Below are positions 1 to 8,497 of a stretch of DNA of 64,000 bases, piece by piece. Origin of the DNA: HRBIN35 sp036741875 (GTDB taxonomy: Bacteria; Patescibacteriota; Minisyncoccia; UBA6257; HR35). A model generated the notes under the pieces. The model saw only the letters and a list, made by a program, of their open reading frames with translations. It did no database searches and was not told where the DNA came from. The position numbers and the translations under genes are program-made. Location: the NCBI GenBank assembly GCA_036741875.1, contig DAINRM010000002.1, forward strand, positions 22,683 to 86,682, read 5' to 3'. The first letter of the stretch is position 1, and each line of letters starts with the position of its first letter.

Positions 1-66
1 GAAGAAGAAAGAATTTTTATTGATCCAGCTGTTATTTATTGCAGAAAATGTGCTAAAAAATTTTAA
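1..66 (+). CDS. 3' end of an unidentified gene (partial)
   Basis: Only the last 21 codons are in the window, reading in frame 1 to a TAA at 64-66. The tail contains a C-x2-C pair (CRKC), which could be half of a zinc knuckle, followed by basic residues. Nothing identifies the family. Its stop codon interlocks with the stop of the convergent gene at 63 in a shared TTAA. Confidence 0.5.
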   Translation, partial: EEERIFIDPAVIYCRKCAKKF

Positions 67-434
67 CTTAAAAATATTTTTATTTCTTCACCCACATTTT
101 CTTTATCAATATTTTTATAGGTTAATTTTTTATCTAAAGTCTTTTCGTCAATCTCTCCTCTTAAAAATAAATAAAGATCTCCGTTTACAAATTTGACTTT
201 TTCAACATCATCAATTTTTTTAACAAAAAGAGAATGATTCAAAAAAGCTTTTTTTCTTAAGGATTCAACTAAATTTTCATTTTTTCTCCATAAACCGCCT
301 ATAAAATAAAGAGTGTTATTATTCTCAAAAACTAAATACCTATTATCTTTTTGATTGATAAGATAGATAAAAATTCTTCGAGGATTTAATTTTAGAAAAG
401 ATTTTAAAATAACGTCAAATTTTTTAAGTCTCAT
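63..434 (-). CDS. Degenerate Nudix-like hypothetical protein
   Basis: A 123-aa soluble protein without signal or membrane segment. Residues around 40-70 look like a worn Nudix box: a GG is followed after five residues by Glu and a helix of the right length, but the expected REUxEE catalytic residues read as Lys-Lys and Leu-Asn. I infer a Nudix fold that has probably lost hydrolase activity; the family call is weak. It lies downstream of tsaD on the same strand, 53 bp away, so the two may be co-transcribed. No function can be assigned. Confidence 0.45.
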   Translation of the reverse strand: MRLKKFDVILKSFLKLNPRRIFIYLINQKDNRYLVFENNNTLYFIGGLWRKNENLVESLRKKAFLNHSLFVKKIDDVEKVKFVNGDLYLFLRGEIDEKTLDKKLTYKNIDKENVGEEIKIFLS

Positions 435-487
435 TTTAATTTTTTAAAAAAATAGTTAAAGGGCGACTTTCAATTAATATTTTAACA

Positions 488-1516
488 TTAAACTTTTCTC
501 GGATAAACTTCAATTTTTTCAGGATCTAAAGCCAAAGATTTTTCTTTTAAAAGAATATAACCACCTATAGCAATATTGAGACCGTTGTCTGTAGAAAGTG
601 ATCTTTCCGGAAAAATAACTTTTATATTTCTAAAAAATTTCTTAGCCACTTTTCTTAAAGTTATATTAGCAGAAACGCCACCAGTGATAATAATTTCTTT
701 TGGTTTATAAATCTGTTTCGCCTTGTTTAATTTGTAAATAAGGATTTCAAAAACAGTTTTCTGAAGAGATGCAGAAAGATTACAAACCTCTTCTTCGCTT
801 ATTTCACTCTTAGCCTCTTTTATTTCTTTAATGAGTTCGTTAAAAGCTGTTTTAAGACCAGAAAAACTAAAATTAAAGCCTTTTTCTAAAAGAGGTTTAG
901 GTAAAGGATAAATATTTTTTGCTTTTTTTGCTTTTTCTTCGATAATAGGTCCACCAGGATATCCTAAATTTAAAGCTCGAGCTCCCTTATCTAGGGTTTC
1001 ACCAGCAGCATCATCAAGAGTTTGTCCTAATTTTTTAAATTTAGTAAAATTTTCGAAAAGATAAAGATTAGTATGCCCTCCAGAAACAACTAAAACTAAA
1101 ACAGGAAAGTTTATTTTTTTTATTTTCTGCCAAGCATTTAATTTGTTTTTTATTAAAACCGAAGCAAAATGTGCATAAAGATGATCTACAGGAATTATTT
1201 TTTTACCAAGTTTTTTAGCTAAGTTAAAAACAAATTTTTTTCCTTCAACTAAAGCAGGTAAAAGTCCAGGACCTACCGAAAAAGCTAAATAATCAACTTT
1301 TTTGAGATCAAAATTTTTTTCAATAATTTTTAAAAGATAAGGTAAATTCTTTTTATGCTCCCTTGCTGCTAAAATAGGAACAATACCTCCATAGGGACTA
1401 TGAACTTTTATTTGACTTCTCAGTTCATTAGCTAAAACCTTAACTTTCTCTTTTTCTGTTTCAATTAAAGAAATACCGCTCTCATCGCAAGTTGATTCAA
1501 TAGCAAGGATATACAT
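488..1516 (-). CDS. tsaD: tRNA N6-adenosine threonylcarbamoyltransferase TsaD
   Basis: TsaD transfers the threonylcarbamoyl group from TC-AMP to A37 of ANN-decoding tRNAs, with TsaB/TsaE partners not seen here. The 342-aa protein has the ASKHA-fold N-terminus with ESTCDES at residues 7-13, the metal-binding HLYAH (HxxxH) at 112-116, VSGGHTNL near 144 and a C-terminal GGVSAN. Length is normal for the family. The frame opens six codons earlier (1534), but the ATG at 1516 fits the family N-terminus and lies 8 nt after a TGATAAAAT extended -10 element, so I choose 1516. It is divergent from infC. Confidence 0.96.
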   Translation of the reverse strand: MYILAIESTCDESGISLIETEKEKVKVLANELRSQIKVHSPYGGIVPILAAREHKKNLPYLLKIIEKNFDLKKVDYLAFSVGPGLLPALVEGKKFVFNLAKKLGKKIIPVDHLYAHFASVLIKNKLNAWQKIKKINFPVLVLVVSGGHTNLYLFENFTKFKKLGQTLDDAAGETLDKGARALNLGYPGGPIIEEKAKKAKNIYPLPKPLLEKGFNFSFSGLKTAFNELIKEIKEAKSEISEEEVCNLSASLQKTVFEILIYKLNKAKQIYKPKEIIITGGVSANITLRKVAKKFFRNIKVIFPERSLSTDNGLNIAIGGYILLKEKSLALDPEKIEVYPRKV

Positions 1517-1524
1517 ATAGTATA

Positions 1525-1533
1525 ATTTTATCA
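1525..1533 (-). promoter_or_regulatory. Extended -10 promoter of tsaD
   Basis: On the minus strand this reads TGATAAAAT, an extended -10 (TGn + TAAAAT), with 8 nt to the tsaD ATG. Transcription starting about 7 nt downstream would begin at the start codon, giving a leaderless mRNA. Confidence 0.6.
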
Positions 1534-1540
1534 AGAAGCA

Positions 1541-2086
1541 TTGTATAATAAAATACAGAAAGTCTTAATTTTTTATTTTCTTAAAAAACTGATTGATCCC
1601 GAACTTTTAAAATTAAACCCAAAAGAAGTAAGACTTATAGGAAATGATGGTAGGCAGATTGGTATTTTTTCTTTTGAAGAGGCTAAAAAGATTTCCGAAG
1701 AAAAGAATGAAGACTTAATTTTAGTAAGTTATCATGCTTTACCACCTGTAGTAAGACTTGGTGATTATAAAGAATGGTATTATAAAAAGAAAAAGAAAGA
1801 AAAGGAAATTAAAAAGAAACCGAAAGAAACTAAAGAAATAAGAATAGGATTTAATGAAGCTCTTCATGATCTTCAAAGAAAAGCAAAACAGATAGACGAG
1901 TTTCTAAGAGAAGGTCACCAAGTTCAAATTAAAATGATTTTGAGATCAAGAGAAAGACTTTTTCTTGATTTAGCCGAAAAAAAATTAGAAGAATTTTTAG
2001 GGCTTCTTCAAGAAAAATATAAGGTCGCTTCACCTCTTAAAAAATTTTCCAACTTACTTGTCATTATTATTTCAAGACAAAAATGA
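1541..2086 (+). CDS. infC: Translation initiation factor IF-3
   Basis: IF-3 binds the 30S subunit, blocks premature 50S joining and proofreads initiator tRNA. The N-domain (EVRLIGNDGRQIGIFSFEEA near residue 30) and C-domain (ALHDLQRKAKQIDEFLREG, then QIKMILRSRER) are clear, joined by a long Lys-rich linker. No in-frame ATG precedes the N-domain. The farthest start is a TTG at 1541 that overlaps a TATAAT box; ATA at 1553 and ATT at 1568 or 1592 are alternatives. IF-3 genes commonly use AUU-type starts for autoregulation, so a non-canonical start is plausible. The end overlaps rpmI by ATGA. Confidence 0.93.
   Translation: MYNKIQKVLIFYFLKKLIDPELLKLNPKEVRLIGNDGRQIGIFSFEEAKKISEEKNEDLILVSYHALPPVVRLGDYKEWYYKKKKKEKEIKKKPKETKEIRIGFNEALHDLQRKAKQIDEFLREGHQVQIKMILRSRERLFLDLAEKKLEEFLGLLQEKYKVASPLKKFSNLLVIIISRQK
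1544..1549 (+). promoter_or_regulatory. -10 box (TATAAT) upstream of infC
   Basis: A perfect TATAAT in the short divergent space between tsaD and infC. It lies inside the most upstream possible infC reading frame (TTG at 1541), which argues that the true infC start is downstream of it. Confidence 0.55.
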
Positions 2087-2259
2087 ATCGCAAAACATTT
2101 TTGAAAAGATTTAAAATTACTAAGAAAGGAAAAATCATTCGACAAATTGCAGGGGTTAGTCATAATTTTGTTAAAAAGAACGTTTTAGAAATTTTAAGAA
2201 AGAAAAAGAAAGTAAAAGAAGATAAATTAGTTTTAAAATATGCTAAAACACATAAATGA
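2083..2259 (+). CDS. rpmI: Large ribosomal subunit protein bL35
   Basis: A 58-aa, very basic protein. It starts MNRKTFLKRFKITKKGKI and has the bL35 pattern of KRF-x-T-x-x-GK followed by a SHNFVKK segment matching the usual SHLL-KK. It overlaps infC by ATGA (2083-2086) and the next gene by ATGA (2256-2259), so it is translationally coupled on both sides. The infC-rpmI order is the classical one, but rplT, which normally follows, is absent here. Confidence 0.9.
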   Translation: MNRKTFLKRFKITKKGKIIRQIAGVSHNFVKKNVLEILRKKKKVKEDKLVLKYAKTHK

Positions 2260-2825
2260 TAGAACCATTTTTTTCTAATATCAAAATAGTTATTTCTGGA
2301 GCAGCGGTGACTAAGCCATGTCGAGAGAATGTTCATGAATTAGCCTATGAAATTGGTAAAGAAATTGCTCTTCATAAATTAGTAATGCTTACTGGAGCAA
2401 CTACCGGAACTCCACTTTGGGCAGCTAAAGGAGCTTATGAAAATGGTGGTATTGTTATTGGTCTTTCTCCAGCTAGGAGTTATAAAGAACACGTTAAAGT
2501 ATATAAACTTCCTACAGACTATCACCATACTATTTTGTATACCGGTGAAGGTTATAGTGGAAGAAATCTTCTTTTAACTAAAATGGGCGATGGTGTAATT
2601 TTTATTTGTGGAAGAATAGGTACTCTTAATGAATTTACAATTGCCTTTGAAGAAGAAAAACCAATGGGAGTTTTAGTTGGTTCTGGTGGTACTGAAGAAT
2701 ATTTTATGGAAATTGTTGAAAAAGCCAAAAGGGGTCCTGGCAAAATAGTCTGGGAAAAAGATCCGAAAATTTTAGTAGAAAAACTTTTAGAAATTGTTAA
2801 AATAGAAATTGAAGAAAAAATGTAA
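2256..2825 (+). CDS. SLOG/LOG-type Rossmann nucleotide-binding protein
   Basis: A 189-aa protein of the SLOG superfamily (relatives of LOG cytokinin phosphoribohydrolases and the TIGR00725 group). Visible signatures are VISGAAV near the N-terminus, a TGATTGTPLWAAKGA glycine-rich loop (about residues 46-60) and GRIGTLNEFTIAFEE (about 118-132), the counterpart of the PGGxGTxxE motif. It probably binds a nucleotide or nucleotide sugar, but the substrate cannot be told. It occupies the place normally taken by rplT in the infC operon. Confidence 0.75.
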   Translation: MIEPFFSNIKIVISGAAVTKPCRENVHELAYEIGKEIALHKLVMLTGATTGTPLWAAKGAYENGGIVIGLSPARSYKEHVKVYKLPTDYHHTILYTGEGYSGRNLLLTKMGDGVIFICGRIGTLNEFTIAFEEEKPMGVLVGSGGTEEYFMEIVEKAKRGPGKIVWEKDPKILVEKLLEIVKIEIEEKM

Positions 2826-2826
2826 A

Positions 2827-3246
2827 ATGACGTTTATAGAAATAATTTATAAATTTTTTTTAGCATCGATTTTAGGAGGAATTATTGGCGCTGAGAGAAG
2901 TTTTTTTAAAAAACAAGCTGGTTTAAGAACCTTTTCTTTAGTATCCTTAGGAGCTTGTCTTTTTAGCTATCTTGGTTACTCCCTGAACGATCCATCTAAT
3001 GCTTCGAGGGTAATAGCTAATTTAGTGGTAGGTATTGGTTTTTTGGGAGCGGGTCTTATTTTCCTTAAAGAAGAAAAAATTTTAGGACTTACCACCGCTG
3101 CAGCTTTGTGGGTAACAGCTGCGATAGGTGGGGCTATCGGTTTAGGTTTTTATTTTGAAGCTTTTTTAACAACAATTATTACTGTAATAATACTAACTCT
3201 ATGGCACTATATTGAAGAATTTATCAAAAGAGATGAAAATAACTAA
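2827..3246 (+). CDS. MgtC/SapB family membrane protein
   Basis: A 139-aa integral membrane protein matching the MgtC N-terminal domain: GGIIGAERSFFKKQAGLRT, then GIGFLGAGLIFLKE and TAAALWVTAAIGGAIGLG. About four membrane helices are visible. It lacks the C-terminal ACT-like domain of longer MgtC proteins. MgtC proteins are linked to Mg2+ homeostasis and membrane energetics, but this short form has no known partner. The frame opens at a TTG (2809); ATG 2827 is chosen because the preceding gene ends at 2825 and the family N-terminus begins here. It overlaps the next gene by 14 nt. Confidence 0.88.
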   Translation: MTFIEIIYKFFLASILGGIIGAERSFFKKQAGLRTFSLVSLGACLFSYLGYSLNDPSNASRVIANLVVGIGFLGAGLIFLKEEKILGLTTAAALWVTAAIGGAIGLGFYFEAFLTTIITVIILTLWHYIEEFIKRDENN

Positions 3247-4330
3247 AGAGATAGAAGCGATTTTTATTTTTTTAAACACGATTATCGGTTTAGGAGTTTT
3301 TGTTTTGCCTTATACTTTTTTGAAAGGAGGTTTTTGGTTTCTTTTTTGGTTTCTTTTTTGGTTTTTTAGTTTTTTTATCATTCATCTCATTTTTGCAGAA
3401 ATAATTTTTCAAACCAGAGAAACGCATAACCTTCCAGGGCTGGCAGGAATTTATCTTCACCAAGATTTAAAACATCTTGTTTGGCTTTTTGATTTTTTTG
3501 GCACCTTAGGTGTTTTTTTAATTTATCTTTTGGCTTTTGAAAAGTTTTGGGGTGTAATTTTAGGAGAATATTCATTTTTAGCTAAACTTATTTTTGCTCT
3601 TTTTAATATTTACTTTATTTCCAGGAATCTTAAAATTTTTGCTAAATTCGAAACCTTTTTAGGATTGAGTATTATTATCTTTTTTGTTCTTATTTCTATT
3701 TGGTTTACTTTTCGAGTTAATTTTTCTAATTTTATTTTAATTTTTCAAGATAGTAAAGATTTTTTTCTTCCTTACGGAGTTTTACTTTTTGCTTTTTCAG
3801 GAACATCAGCTGTTCCTTTAGCTTTAGATGTTCTTGGAAGAAATAAAGAAAAATTTGTAAAAGTTAATTTCCTCTCTCTTGTTTTGGTAAGTTTAATTTA
3901 TCTTTTTTATGCTCTTTCATCTTTAGGATTTTTAGGTTTAAATGTTTCAGAAACATCGCTTGAATCCTTAAAACCCCTTTTACCATTTCCTTTATTTTTA
4001 GCTATCCTTATTTTAGTTACCTTTAATATTATGCTTGTTGATTTAGCTTTTTATCTTAAAAGAGGTCTTATTTTTGACTATAATTTTTCTCAAACTAAAG
4101 CAAATCTCGTCTTAATTTTTTCTATCCTCCTTCTTCTTTTTGTCTCTTCTGACTCATTAGTAAAAATAATCAGTATTATTAGCGAAATATTTTTAGGTTT
4201 TAATCTTCTTATTTTAAATCTTATTTATTTAAAACTTAAAGAAAAAAAATATTTTAAATTTAATCCTATCTTATTAGGTTTTCTCTCATTAACTCTTATT
4301 CTAGGTATTTTACATGGAATCTTTAAGTAA
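3233..4330 (+). CDS. Amino acid permease-like membrane transporter
   Basis: A 365-aa protein with about ten or eleven hydrophobic helices. The start IFIFLNTIIGLGVFVLPYTF matches helix 1 of APC-superfamily carriers of the aromatic/neutral amino acid type (unwound GxG region: GLGVFVLPY), and AFSGTSAVPLALD resembles helix 6. I infer uptake of an amino acid, in keeping with a host-dependent organism; the substrate is unknown. The first in-frame start is a TTG at 3212, but ATG 3233 suits the family and sits in a 14-nt overlap with mgtC. The 3' end overlaps the pilin gene. Confidence 0.75.
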   Translation: MKITKEIEAIFIFLNTIIGLGVFVLPYTFLKGGFWFLFWFLFWFFSFFIIHLIFAEIIFQTRETHNLPGLAGIYLHQDLKHLVWLFDFFGTLGVFLIYLLAFEKFWGVILGEYSFLAKLIFALFNIYFISRNLKIFAKFETFLGLSIIIFFVLISIWFTFRVNFSNFILIFQDSKDFFLPYGVLLFAFSGTSAVPLALDVLGRNKEKFVKVNFLSLVLVSLIYLFYALSSLGFLGLNVSETSLESLKPLLPFPLFLAILILVTFNIMLVDLAFYLKRGLIFDYNFSQTKANLVLIFSILLLLFVSSDSLVKIISIISEIFLGFNLLILNLIYLKLKEKKYFKFNPILLGFLSLTLILGILHGIFK

Positions 4331-5062
4331 AAAAGGATTTACAATTTTAGAAATTTTAATAGTCATTTTTTTAATAGGTATTTTTTCTGCTATTTTATTT
4401 TTTGCTTTTAATTCTTTAGATATTATTAAAAGAGCTAGAGATTCAAAAAGAATAAATGATCTTCAAGCTTTAAATTCTGCTATTCAGATTTTAATAAATC
4501 AAAACCCTAATGTTTATTTAGGAAGCGAAAACATAATTTATCTTTCTCTGCCGGACACAAATTCTAACTGCTCTTCTTATCTTTCTACACTTCCTCCTCT
4601 TTATCCACCCTTTTCTTATAGATGTATCCATCCAAATGATTTTCGAAAAATAAACGGACAAGGTTGGCTTCCGCTCAATTTTTCTAATCTTCTTTTAGGA
4701 ATTTCCTCTTTACCTCTCGATCCATTAAATAATGGTGAATATTTTTATGCTTACACAAAAAAAGGAAATAAATATAAATTAACCGCAAGAATGGAATCAG
4801 AAAATTTCGCTTTAATGATGGTAAATGATGGAGGTATAGAACCTCTTCTTTATGAAATTGGCAGCGATTTAAAAATCCCTAATCCACAATCAGGTTTAGT
4901 TCTATATCTTCCCTTTGAGGAAGGAACAGGAACTGTAACCTATGATCTTAGCGGTTATAATAACAGCGGTACCTTATATAACTTTAATTTCACCTCTTCT
5001 TCAGGGTGGGTAAAAGGAAAAAACGGTTGGGGGTTAAGTTTTGATGGAGTTGATGATTATGT
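4314..5062 (+). CDS. Type IV pilin-like protein with LamG-like domain (cut by gap)
   Basis: The N-terminus KKGFTILEILIVIFLIGIF is a class III prepilin signal: cleavage would fall after the Gly before FTILE, with Glu at position 5 of the mature protein. A pilin head region follows (about residues 40-190). From about residue 197, LVLYLPFEEGTGT, DLSGYNNSGTL and LSFDGVDDY match the start of a LamG/concanavalin-A-like jelly-roll domain. The frame runs into the N gap after 249 residues, so the C-terminus is missing. It overlaps the permease gene by 17 nt. Likely a surface adhesin assembled by the type IV pilus machinery (pilB/pilC at 52-55 kb). Confidence 0.85.
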
Positions 5063-5162
5063 NNNNNNNNNNNNNNNNNNNNNNNNNNNNNNNNNNNNNN
5101 NNNNNNNNNNNNNNNNNNNNNNNNNNNNNNNNNNNNNNNNNNNNNNNNNNNNNNNNNNNNNN
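5063..5162. other. Scaffold gap (100 N)
   Basis: Exactly 100 N, which usually marks a gap of unknown true size. It interrupts the LamG-like domain of the pilin gene, so the distance from the pilin gene to the rpoB promoter is not known. Confidence 0.99.
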
Positions 5163-5170
5163 AATAAAAC

Positions 5171-5200
5171 TTGACAAACTTAAAATTTTTGTAGTAAAAT
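5171..5200 (+). promoter_or_regulatory. Promoter of the rpoB-rpoC operon
   Basis: TTGACA at 5171-5176, an 18-nt spacer and TAAAAT at 5195-5200. This is one of the few full -35/-10 promoters in the window. It leaves a leader of roughly 70 nt before rpoB. Confidence 0.7.
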
Positions 5201-5258
5201 TAAATAAGGTTTTCGTTTTAAATGATTAGAAATTAAATTGTAAAACTTAATTTAGGGA

Positions 5259-5278
5259 GGGTGCTTAAACCCCTTTTT
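5259..5278 (+). promoter_or_regulatory. Small hairpin with T-run in the rpoB leader
   Basis: GGGT (5259-5262) can pair with ACCC (5269-5272) around a 6-nt loop, followed by CTTTTT that reaches the rpoB start. The neighbouring AGGG gives an alternative pairing. It may be a weak attenuator or a start-masking hairpin; the stem is short, so this is tentative. Confidence 0.35.
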
Positions 5279-5279
5279 A

Positions 5280-8200
5280 ATGTTTCGCGTTAAAAATTTT
5301 TCAAAATACTCTTATTTAGAACCGCCACATCTTTTGTCTGATATTCGTGATTCTTTTGAAAGATTTTTAAAAGAAGATATTAAAAGAGCTTTTATAGAGT
5401 TTTTCCCTATTTTTGATTATTCTGGAAAAGAGTTAAAGCTTGAATTTATCGATTTAGAAGTAGGAGATCCTAGAATTAGTGAAGCAGAAGCTAAATATTA
5501 TGGAGTTAATTATGATGCACCACTTAGAGTAACACTAAAACTTACTAATCTTTTAACTAAAGAAGAAAAAATTCAAAAAATTTATTTCGGAGATCTTCCT
5601 TTACTTACCCCAAGGGGTTCTTTTATTATTAATGGTCATGAAAGAGTGATTGTTAATCAACTTTTACGTTCCCCTGGTATTTATTTTGATTTTCTTCTTT
5701 ACGGTGAAAAGAAAAGATGGGGAGCTAAAATAATTCCTCAACAAGGGGCTTGGCTTGAATTTCAAGTTGAAGCTACTAATTTACTTCAGGTAAGAGTAGA
5801 TAAAAGAAAAAAATTTCTTTTTTCTATTATTTTAAAAGCTTTTGGTTTTGAAACTAATGAAGAAATTTTTGAAATACTAAAAGAACACGAAAATCCAGAG
5901 AATCCAATTTTGACAACTACATTAAAAAAAGATAAAACAGAAAATAGAGAAGAAGCTCTTTTAGAAATTCATAGAAAAATGAAACCTATTGAGCCAAACA
6001 CTTATGATAATGCTATTTACTACTTTGAATCAACATTTTTAAATCCTCAAAGATATAACCTTTCAAGAGTAGGAAGATTTCATCTTAACAGAAGACTTAA
6101 TAGAAACTCTGAATCATTAGTTTTAGAAAAAGACGACCTTATTAGCGTTGTTAAAGAAATTCTTAGATTGGAAAATGATCCTTTATCAGTCAAAGATGAT
6201 GTTGATGCTTTATACAACCGAAGAGTAAGAGATTTGGGAGAGCTTTTAGAAAATCAAGTAAGAATTGCTCTTTCAAGACTTAAGAGAGATATCCAGGATA
6301 AAATGAGCTCTTTAAGTAAATTAGAAGAACTTACACCTTCTCAAATTATTCATCCAAGAAAATTTTCTAATACTATTTTAGAATTTTTTAACACCTCAAG
6401 ACTTTCTCAAGTTTTAGATCAAACTTCACCTCTTTCAGAAATAGAAAACAAAAGAGTGATTACTGCTTCAGGACCAGGTGGTGTTTCCAAGGAAAGAGCT
6501 TCTTTAGAAGTAAGAGATGTTCATCCTTCTCATTACGGAAGAATTTGTCCTATTCAAACACCGCATGAAGGTCAAGGGGTTGGTATAAAACTTAATAAAG
6601 CTCTTTATTCTCGAAGAAATTCCTTAGGATTTTTAGAAACTCCCTATCTAAGAGTAAAAAATGGAAAGGTTACTGATGAAATTATTTGGCTTACTTATGA
6701 TCAAGAGCTTAATGAAGTAATTGCTTCAAGAAATGTAAGAATTAATGAGAAAGGAGATATTTTAGATGAATACTTAGAAGCCAGAGTAAATGGTGAAGCT
6801 ACTATAGTTCATAAAAGTAAAGTTACTTTAATTGATGTTTCGCCCTTTCAAATGTTTTCTCTTTCGACATCACTTATTCCCTTCGGTAACCATGATGATG
6901 CTAATAGACTTCAGATGGGAACAAATATGCAAAGGCAAGCTGTTCCTTTGGTAAAACCAGAGATTCCTTTAGTGATGACAGGACTTGAAAAAAAGGCTGC
7001 TTTTGAATCAGGTAGAGTTATAATTTCAGAGGTTGATGGTGTTGTCGTTGATGTTGACGCTGATCATATAACTATTGGAACAAAAGAAGGAAAGAAAATA
7101 ACTTATTATCTTAAAAAATTTGAAATGACTTCTAAATATACATGTTATAATCAAAAACCTATTGTGAAATTAGGAGATAAAGTCAAAAAAGGAGATATTT
7201 TAACAGATGGTCCAGGAATTAAAGATGGGTATTTAGCCTTAGGCCAAAATCTTTTAGTAGGTTTTCTTCCTTGGAGAGGATATAATTTTGAAGATGCTAT
7301 TATTATTTCAGAAAGACTTTTAAAGGAAGATATTTTTACTTCTGTTTATATTGAAGAATTTTTTGCTGATGTAGTAGATACTAAACTTGGCCCAGAAATG
7401 ACAACAAATGATATACCAGGTGTGCCAGCGGAAAAATTAGCCAATTTAGATATTGACGGTATAGTTAGGATAGGAACATACGTAAAGACTGGTGATATTT
7501 TGGTTGGTAAAATTACTCCTAAACAGACAGAAGAGATTACACCAGAAGAAAAACTCTTAAGAGCCATTTTTGGAGAAAAAGTTCAAGAAGTTAAAGATAC
7601 TTCTCTTTATCTTGAACCAGGAAGATCAGGAAGGGTAATAGGAGTGAGAGTTTTAGAAAGAAGCAAAGGAGAAATTTCTGAAATTGGCGTGATTAAAAGA
7701 ATTTTTGTAAAAATAGCTAAAATTAGAAAAATTCAAGTAGGCGATAAATTAGCTAACAGACATGGAAATAAAGGAGTTATTTCTTTAATAGCTAAAGAAG
7801 AAGATATGCCCTTTTTACAAGATGGAAGAAGATTGGATATTATTTTAAATCCTGTGGGGGTTATTTCCAGAATGAATTTAGGACAAATTTTAGAAACCCT
7901 TCTTGGTTTAGCTGCTAAAAATCTAGATTATCATGCAGTAGTACCTCCGTTTTCTGGAGTTACAGTTGAAGAAATAGCGGAAGAACTTAAAAAAGCAGGT
8001 TTGCCTCCAGATGGTAAGATTGATCTTTATGATGGCGTGACCGGAGAAAAATTTCCCCAAAAAGTTTTAGTTGGCTATATGACAATTATGAAACTGGTTC
8101 ATATGGTTGAGGATAAAATCCATGCTCGTTCAATTGGTCCTTATTCTCTTATTACCCAACAACCTCCAGGTGGTAAATCAAGATTTGGAGGTCAAAGAAT

Positions 8201-8495
8201 TGGTGAAATGGAAATGTGGGCTATTGAAGCTCATGGTGCTACTGAAATTTTACATGAGGTTTTGACAGTAAAATCTGACGATGTTAAAGGAAGAAATATC
8301 GCTTATCAAAGTATTATCAAAGGAGAAGATGTTACTTATTCATCTTTTCCTCACGTCTTTTTAGTTCTTATTAATGAACTTCGAGGTTTAGGTTTAAATA
8401 TTGAAATTCGTTATCGAGAAAAAACCGAAGAAACACCTCCTACTTATCAAGAAGTCGAAGTTCAAAAAATTGAACCCCAAGGAACAGCTAAATAA
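5280..8495 (+). CDS. rpoB: RNA polymerase subunit beta
   Basis: Catalytic beta subunit of RNA polymerase, 1071 aa, at the short end of the family (lacks large lineage inserts). Clear landmarks: RGSFIINGHERVIVNQLLRS (about 117), the rifampicin region SQVLDQTSPLSEIENKRV (about 376), GYNFEDAIIISERL (about 666), GDKLANRHGNKGV (about 820) and the C-terminal GGQRIGEMEMWAIEAHGA. Two places differ from the bacterial norm: rifampicin-region residues, and the usually invariant CPIETPEGPN loop, which here reads CPIQTPHEGQG. It is followed after 2 nt by rpoC. No rplJ/rplL lie upstream. Confidence 0.98.
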   Translation: MFRVKNFSKYSYLEPPHLLSDIRDSFERFLKEDIKRAFIEFFPIFDYSGKELKLEFIDLEVGDPRISEAEAKYYGVNYDAPLRVTLKLTNLLTKEEKIQKIYFGDLPLLTPRGSFIINGHERVIVNQLLRSPGIYFDFLLYGEKKRWGAKIIPQQGAWLEFQVEATNLLQVRVDKRKKFLFSIILKAFGFETNEEIFEILKEHENPENPILTTTLKKDKTENREEALLEIHRKMKPIEPNTYDNAIYYFESTFLNPQRYNLSRVGRFHLNRRLNRNSESLVLEKDDLISVVKEILRLENDPLSVKDDVDALYNRRVRDLGELLENQVRIALSRLKRDIQDKMSSLSKLEELTPSQIIHPRKFSNTILEFFNTSRLSQVLDQTSPLSEIENKRVITASGPGGVSKERASLEVRDVHPSHYGRICPIQTPHEGQGVGIKLNKALYSRRNSLGFLETPYLRVKNGKVTDEIIWLTYDQELNEVIASRNVRINEKGDILDEYLEARVNGEATIVHKSKVTLIDVSPFQMFSLSTSLIPFGNHDDANRLQMGTNMQRQAVPLVKPEIPLVMTGLEKKAAFESGRVIISEVDGVVVDVDADHITIGTKEGKKITYYLKKFEMTSKYTCYNQKPIVKLGDKVKKGDILTDGPGIKDGYLALGQNLLVGFLPWRGYNFEDAIIISERLLKEDIFTSVYIEEFFADVVDTKLGPEMTTNDIPGVPAEKLANLDIDGIVRIGTYVKTGDILVGKITPKQTEEITPEEKLLRAIFGEKVQEVKDTSLYLEPGRSGRVIGVRVLERSKGEISEIGVIKRIFVKIAKIRKIQVGDKLANRHGNKGVISLIAKEEDMPFLQDGRRLDIILNPVGVISRMNLGQILETLLGLAAKNLDYHAVVPPFSGVTVEEIAEELKKAGLPPDGKIDLYDGVTGEKFPQKVLVGYMTIMKLVHMVEDKIHARSIGPYSLITQQPPGGKSRFGGQRIGEMEMWAIEAHGATEILHEVLTVKSDDVKGRNIAYQSIIKGEDVTYSSFPHVFLVLINELRGLGLNIEIRYREKTEETPPTYQEVEVQKIEPQGTAK

Positions 8496-8497
8496 AA

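Noticed and set aside
5041..5229. Frames that cross the N runs (5041-5229 and the folD extension to 60353)
   Set aside because: The 100 N are of unknown real length, so continuity across them has no meaning.
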